Shown here: positions 5,956-9,171 of the stretch, piece by piece
Layout: every line of letters begins with the position of its first letter
How positions within the stretch are numbered: the first letter of the stretch is position 1
Assembly: GCA_003153855.1 (NCBI GenBank)
Contig: PMBM01000190.1
Location: 18,528 to 27,698 of the forward strand
Length of the DNA stretch: 9,171 nucleotides
Origin: Propionibacteriaceae bacterium
GTDB lineage: Bacteria > Actinomycetota > Actinomycetes > Propionibacteriales > Propionibacteriaceae
Direction: 5' to 3'
The notes under the pieces: generated by a model
Databases searched by the model: none
Seen by the model: the letters and a program-made list of their open reading frames with translations, nothing else
What the model was told of the DNA's origin: nothing
Program-made: the position numbers and the translations under genes

Positions 5956-5995
5956 CGGGCCGGACGGGACACGTCGTTGTGCCCTGTCCGGCCCG
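5956..5995 (-). terminator. Hairpin terminator of the NgcEFG-type operon
   Basis: A 17-position stem (5956-5972 with 5979-5995) closes a 6-nt loop. As minus-strand RNA it has one C-A mismatch and one G-U pair. It begins 16 nt after the second permease's stop codon. No U-tract follows, which is common for GC-rich actinobacterial terminators. It shows the operon ends here, with no ATPase gene, and it overlaps the upstream promoter region of the next gene. Confidence 0.75.
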
Positions 5996-6011
5996 TTCGG
6001 GTCTGGCGGTG

Positions 6012-6878
6012 CTACTTCATCGTGCCTTGCGACACGGACCCCTGAAGCTGTCGCTGGAAGATCACGTACACGACGAGCACCGGCGCCACGGTGGTGACGA
6101 CCGCGGCGAACAACGACCCGAAGTTGACGTCGTAGCCGGCGGACGACGCGAACGCCGCCAGCCCTTGGCTCAGCACGTAGTTCTTCTGGTTCGTGTTCAG
6201 CGCGACCGGCAGCAGGAACTGGTTCCACAGGCCGAGGAAGTTCATGATCGCGACGGTCGCCAGGCCGGGCTTGGCCATCGGGAGCATGATCTGGAAGAAC
6301 GTCCGCCACTCGTTGGCGCCGTCGATCGCCGCCGCCTCGCTGATCTCGTACGGCAGCTGCCGGAAGAACGCGTAGAGGAAGAACACCGTGAACGGCAGCG
6401 CGAACGCCACGTAGGTGATCGCTAGCCCGGGCAGCGTGTTGAGCAGCCCGAAGTTCTTGAGCACGAAGAACAGCGGCACGATCGCAAGGAAGATCGGGAT
6501 CATCAGGCCGCCGAGCATCATGTAGTAGACGATGCGGTTACCCGGGAACTCGAAGCGGGCCAGGATGTACGCGCACATCGAGCCGAGAAGCATGACGAGG
6601 ACGAGCGCCGAGCCGACGACGAAGATCGTGTTGAAGAAGAACGTTCCGATACCTGCGGTCGTCCAGGCATCGGTGTAGTTCCCGAACTGGATTTTCACGG
6701 GCAGGTTGAACGGAGACGCGAAGATCTCCGTCGTCGTCTTGAACGACGTCATCAACGTCCACAGCAGCGGCAGGATGACGACGATCGCCCAGATGGAGAG
6801 CACGACATGGCTGCCGACAGAAACCGCACGCTCGGCGCCAGTGATCTTGCGGACACGGACTGCGACCTGGGTGCTCAT
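6012..6878 (-). CDS. ngcG: Carbohydrate ABC transporter permease, NgcG type (MalG family)
   Basis: This is an inner-membrane permease subunit forming half of the sugar translocation channel. It has 288 residues with six expected membrane helices. The first helix is about 22-45 (VVLSIWAIVVILPLLW), followed by the family-typical MTSFKTTTEIFASPF. The cytoplasmic EAA loop that docks to the ATPase starts at residue 181 (EAAAIDGANEWRTF...IMLPMAKPG). Segments such as LARFEFPGNR, LPFTVFFLYAFFRQLP, FLGLWNQFLLP and the C-terminal VIFQRQ match what I recall of Streptomyces NgcG, hence the N-acetylglucosamine/chitobiose assignment; the permease alone does not prove the sugar. The ATG overlaps the preceding permease's stop by 4 nt (ATGA), so translation is coupled. 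The last gene of the operon, it is followed by a hairpin. Confidence 0.88.
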   Translation of the reverse strand: MSTQVAVRVRKITGAERAVSVGSHVVLSIWAIVVILPLLWTLMTSFKTTTEIFASPFNLPVKIQFGNYTDAWTTAGIGTFFFNTIFVVGSALVLVMLLGSMCAYILARFEFPGNRIVYYMMLGGLMIPIFLAIVPLFFVLKNFGLLNTLPGLAITYVAFALPFTVFFLYAFFRQLPYEISEAAAIDGANEWRTFFQIMLPMAKPGLATVAIMNFLGLWNQFLLPVALNTNQKNYVLSQGLAAFASSAGYDVNFGSLFAAVVTTVAPVLVVYVIFQRQLQGSVSQGTMK

Positions 6879-7900
6879 GCGAGGGTGATCCTGTCCCTGC
6901 CGCCGGTTCCCCGGTTCACGGTGAAGACGAGAGCTGCGAACAGCACCGTCATGAGGCCCATGATCACGCCCATGGCACAGGCGACGCCGAACTCACCCTT
7001 CTGGAAGGCCGTGGTCAACAGCTCCTGGCTCATCGTCAGGGTGGAGTTGTTGGGGCCGCCCTGAGGGTTCAACGCCTGTGCGTACACGAAGGCGTCGATC
7101 GCCATGATCCCGAGGTAGATGTACGCCGTCTGGACGTTCTCTCGGATGAGCGGGAGCGTGATGCTGAGGGCTGTACGGAGCCGGCCCGCGCCGTCGATCC
7201 GCGCGGCCTCGAAGATCTCCGCCGGAATCCCCTTGATGGCGGCGATGAACAGCACCATGTAGAAGCCGACGAAGCCCCAGACGATGACGAACATCATCGT
7301 CGGCATGGCGGTATGGATGTTGCCGAGCCAGGGGAACAGGTGGAAGCTGGAGAAGCCGAGGCCGGTGAGGATGCCGTTCACCAGTCCGCTGCTCGGGTCG
7401 AAGATCAGGTTCCACATGATGCCGATGGCGATCGCCGGAACCGCGTACGGGAAGAACGAGATGACCCGGTAGAAGCCTGCGCCTTTGATGCCGCGGATCT
7501 GGCCGGTGCCCGCGCCGCCGACCGTCACCATCGTCGCGAGGGCCAACGAGAGAACGATGATGATGAGTGGTACGACGACGGCCAGGAGCGCGTTGTTGTA
7601 CATCGCCTTCTGGAAGGTGTCGTCACCGAGGATCTTGACGTAGTTCGCGAAGCCCACCGGCTTGAAGTCGGGGGTGAACCCGCTCCAGTCCGTGAAGGAG
7701 TAGCTCACTGCCTGGATCAGGGGCGACACGACGAACGTGATGTACAACGCAAGGGGCAGACCCAGGAAGACCACGAACAGCGAGATCTTGTCGAAGGTCA
7801 GGTTGCGCCGCCACCTCCCCGCGCGGTGTTTGGGCGCGCGGGGAAGCGAGGTCACAGGCCAGGGCGTGGGCCCCGAGGCACCGCCGAACGCAGCAGACAT
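6875..7900 (-). CDS. ngcF: Carbohydrate ABC transporter permease, NgcF type (MalF family)
   Basis: This is the partner permease, of 341 residues. A cytoplasmic N-terminal tail of about 35 residues, rich in Pro and Arg, precedes the first helix (about 38-61, ISLFVVFLGLPLALY). Then come the typical SYSFTDWSGFTPDFKPVGF, FYRVISFFPYAVPAIAIGI and FDPSSGLVNGIL. The EAA loop begins near residue 231 (EAARIDGAGRLRT...ITLP). The start is the ATG at 7900, preceded by a full AGGAGG with 7-nt spacing. A TTG two codons upstream touches that site and is not credible. The NgcF assignment rests on the resemblance of these segments to Streptomyces NgcF and on the neighbouring NgcE-like binding protein. It sits 41 bp after the binding-protein gene and overlaps the next permease by ATGA. 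Confidence 0.87.
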   Translation of the reverse strand: MSAAFGGASGPTPWPVTSLPRAPKHRAGRWRRNLTFDKISLFVVFLGLPLALYITFVVSPLIQAVSYSFTDWSGFTPDFKPVGFANYVKILGDDTFQKAMYNNALLAVVVPLIIIVLSLALATMVTVGGAGTGQIRGIKGAGFYRVISFFPYAVPAIAIGIMWNLIFDPSSGLVNGILTGLGFSSFHLFPWLGNIHTAMPTMMFVIVWGFVGFYMVLFIAAIKGIPAEIFEAARIDGAGRLRTALSITLPLIRENVQTAYIYLGIMAIDAFVYAQALNPQGGPNNSTLTMSQELLTTAFQKGEFGVACAMGVIMGLMTVLFAALVFTVNRGTGGRDRITLA

Positions 7901-7907
7901 GTACAAA

Positions 7908-7913
7908 CCTCCT
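7908..7913 (-). promoter_or_regulatory. ngcF: Strong ribosome-binding site of the first permease
   Basis: AGGAGG on the minus strand is a perfect Shine-Dalgarno. It lies 7 nt before the ATG at 7900 and decides that start over the TTG at 7906. It is the best ribosome-binding site in the window. Confidence 0.85.
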
Positions 7914-7928
7914 GCGCCAACGAGGCGC
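7914..7928 (-). promoter_or_regulatory. Small hairpin between binding-protein and permease genes
   Basis: GCGCC (7914-7918) and GGCGC (7924-7928) form a 5-bp stem with a 5-nt loop, immediately upstream of the permease's Shine-Dalgarno and 13 nt after the binding-protein stop. Hairpins in this position in ABC operons can stabilise the binding-protein mRNA and lower permease expression. This one is short, so the role is tentative. Confidence 0.3.
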
Positions 7929-7941
7929 CTTAAAAGGGTGG

Positions 7942-9171
7942 TTACGAGACCTGGAGCTTCTTCACACTGGAGTCGTTGGCCACCTTGTCGACGATCGCCT
8001 GAAGACCCTTACGGGCATCATCCGCCGACATCTGCCCTTCGAGGAAGGAGTTCATGACTACCAGGTTGGCCTTGTTGATGCCGTAGTAGTCGATGAACTG
8101 CCAGCTGAAGGTGTTGTTCCCCGCGGCTGCGAGGAGCTTGCTCTGCGAGACGAGCGCCGTCGACCCGAAGCCGTCCGCAGGGACGGTGTCCTTGACGACG
8201 GTGAGGGCGAGACGGGTCTTGGCGAAGTTGGTCGCTGCCGCGTTGCTGAGCATCGCGCGCAGGACTTCCTTGCCACCGGCCATGTTCGCGCCCTTGCTCG
8301 GCACGACGAAGGGCTCACCTGCGGTCGCGTGGAGCGACCCGGCGGGCATCTTCGGCGACGAGGTGACGGTGAACTCGTTGCAGCCGGTCAGCTGGAAGTC
8401 AGCCTTCGTCTGCGACTTCATCTCGTTCTCGATCCATCCACCGGACGGGTACAGAAGAGCGTCCTGCGTGTTGGACCACTGGGCCTGGGCAGCCGTGAAC
8501 TGGGTGCCGGAGCCGCCGGGCTTCATGTAGCCGGCCTTGATGATCGCCTCGAGGCCCTTGAAGGAGTCGACGACAGCCTGCTGCGAGTAGCAGTCGGGCT
8601 TGAGGTTCTCCAGGCTGAGACGGACGTCGTTGCCGCCCTCCATGATCGCGGAGGCGATGAGCGTCGTGAGGTAGTAGGTCGCTGCCTCCTTGCCGAACAG
8701 CATGAGGTACTTGTTCTTCGCCTTGGCCTTCGCACCGAGGTCGAGAGCCTCGGCCCAGGTCTTCGGCGGGGTCCAGCCATTGGCCGAGAACAGCGAGGCC
8801 GAATACCAGTAGGCGTAGATCGTCATCGCGTAGTTCACGGCGGCGAGCTTGCCGTTGTACGTGCCGGCCGACTTGATGGCCGCCTCGTACACAGTGTCGG
8901 AGAGCTTCTTGCCCTCGTAGCTGTTCACGGCGAGTACGGAGGTGAGGTCCTCGAGCTGGTCGACGATCGTGGACATGCCGATCGCGCCCGCGCCGGAGTT
9001 GTCGACGATGTCGGGGGGGTTGCCACCGACGAAGCGCGGCTGCAGTTCCTGGGCGATCTGGGTGGACGGCGACACCTTGACCGTGACACCAGAGAACTTC
9101 TTGGTGAGCTGGGTCCCGGCGAAGTCGACATAGTCGGTCTTGTAGCCGCCGTTGAAGATGACCGCATCGAC
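7942..9171 (-). CDS. ngcE: Sugar ABC transporter solute-binding protein, NgcE type (5' end outside window)
   Basis: This is the extracellular lipoprotein that captures the sugar and delivers it to the permeases. 409 residues are visible, and the frame is open to the window edge, starting VDAVIFNGGYKTDYVDF. The signal peptide and lipobox must lie upstream. It belongs to family 1 solute-binding proteins. The segments IAQELQPRFVGGNPPDIVDN, SGAGAIGM, LFGKEAATYY, KPGGSGTQFTAAQAQWSN, ALLYPSGGWIENEMK and TAGEPFVVPSKG match my memory of Streptomyces NgcE, the N-acetylglucosamine/diacetylchitobiose-binding protein (TIGR03851). An in-frame GTG at 9075 is internal: homologous sequence continues upstream of it. 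Cysteines at visible residues 194 and 264 are unusual for the family as I know it. The promoter, and any DasR-type operator, would be outside the window. The exact ligand is inferred from family resemblance. Confidence 0.88.
   Translation of the reverse strand, partial: VDAVIFNGGYKTDYVDFAGTQLTKKFSGVTVKVSPSTQIAQELQPRFVGGNPPDIVDNSGAGAIGMSTIVDQLEDLTSVLAVNSYEGKKLSDTVYEAAIKSAGTYNGKLAAVNYAMTIYAYWYSASLFSANGWTPPKTWAEALDLGAKAKAKNKYLMLFGKEAATYYLTTLIASAIMEGGNDVRLSLENLKPDCYSQQAVVDSFKGLEAIIKAGYMKPGGSGTQFTAAQAQWSNTQDALLYPSGGWIENEMKSQTKADFQLTGCNEFTVTSSPKMPAGSLHATAGEPFVVPSKGANMAGGKEVLRAMLSNAAATNFAKTRLALTVVKDTVPADGFGSTALVSQSKLLAAAGNNTFSWQFIDYYGINKANLVVMNSFLEGQMSADDARKGLQAIVDKVANDSSVKKLQVS

Noticed and set aside
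9073..9075. GTG at 9075 as the start of the binding protein
   Set aside because: The same frame continues upstream to the window edge with family-like sequence (VDAVIFNGGY...), and starting there would remove the secretion signal the protein needs.
1..9171. Search for tRNA, rRNA, insertion sequences, phage genes, toxin-antitoxin pairs or defence genes
   Set aside because: None was seen on either strand. All coding capacity is accounted for by the eight genes listed.

Overview
The window is a GC-rich stretch in which every gene I can support lies on the minus strand. GC-biased third positions, GTG starts, probable leaderless transcription, an RNase E with a long arginine/acid-rich N-terminal extension, and an NgcEFG-type sugar transporter all point to an actinobacterium (Actinomycetota). 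I cannot name the genus.

In order of transcription (high to low coordinates) there are three blocks. Block 1 (9171 to 6012) is a sugar ABC transporter operon of the NgcEFG type (N-acetylglucosamine/chitobiose family). It holds a solute-binding protein whose 5' end is cut off by the window edge, then two inner-membrane permeases that overlap by ATGA, and it closes with a GC-rich hairpin. It encodes no ATPase. Block 2 (5938 to 1844) is a conserved actinobacterial core cluster: a TIGR03936/DUF2344 protein, RNase E/G (rne), and ribosomal proteins bL21 (rplU) and bL27 (rpmA), ending in a perfect 12-bp hairpin terminator. Block 3 (1713 to 1) is a 14-helix DHA2-type drug efflux transporter. Its stop codon overlaps by 8 nt the start of a LigD-like polymerase-domain (primase-polymerase) gene that runs off the window.

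The core block appears broken at both ends compared with the arrangement usual in actinobacteria. The B12-binding radical SAM gene (TIGR03960) that normally precedes the TIGR03936 gene is replaced by the transporter operon. The obgE-proB genes that normally follow rpmA are replaced by the efflux/PolDom pair.

The intergenic regions are short and carry readable signals. A TTGACC-N18-TAGGAT promoter for rplU-rpmA is nested in a 10-bp hairpin just after rne. A TATCGT -10 element sits 6 nt from a GTG, giving a probable leaderless start for the TIGR03936 gene. A 10-bp hairpin lies directly before the rne ribosome-binding site. No gene-free stretch exceeds 300 bases; the longest is 261 bp, upstream of rne. 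I found no tRNA, rRNA, CRISPR array, insertion sequence or phage gene. I did not find a clearly novel multi-gene system; the points most worth a second look are the regulatory layouts around rne and rplU, the low-complexity repeats in RNase E, and the broken synteny.
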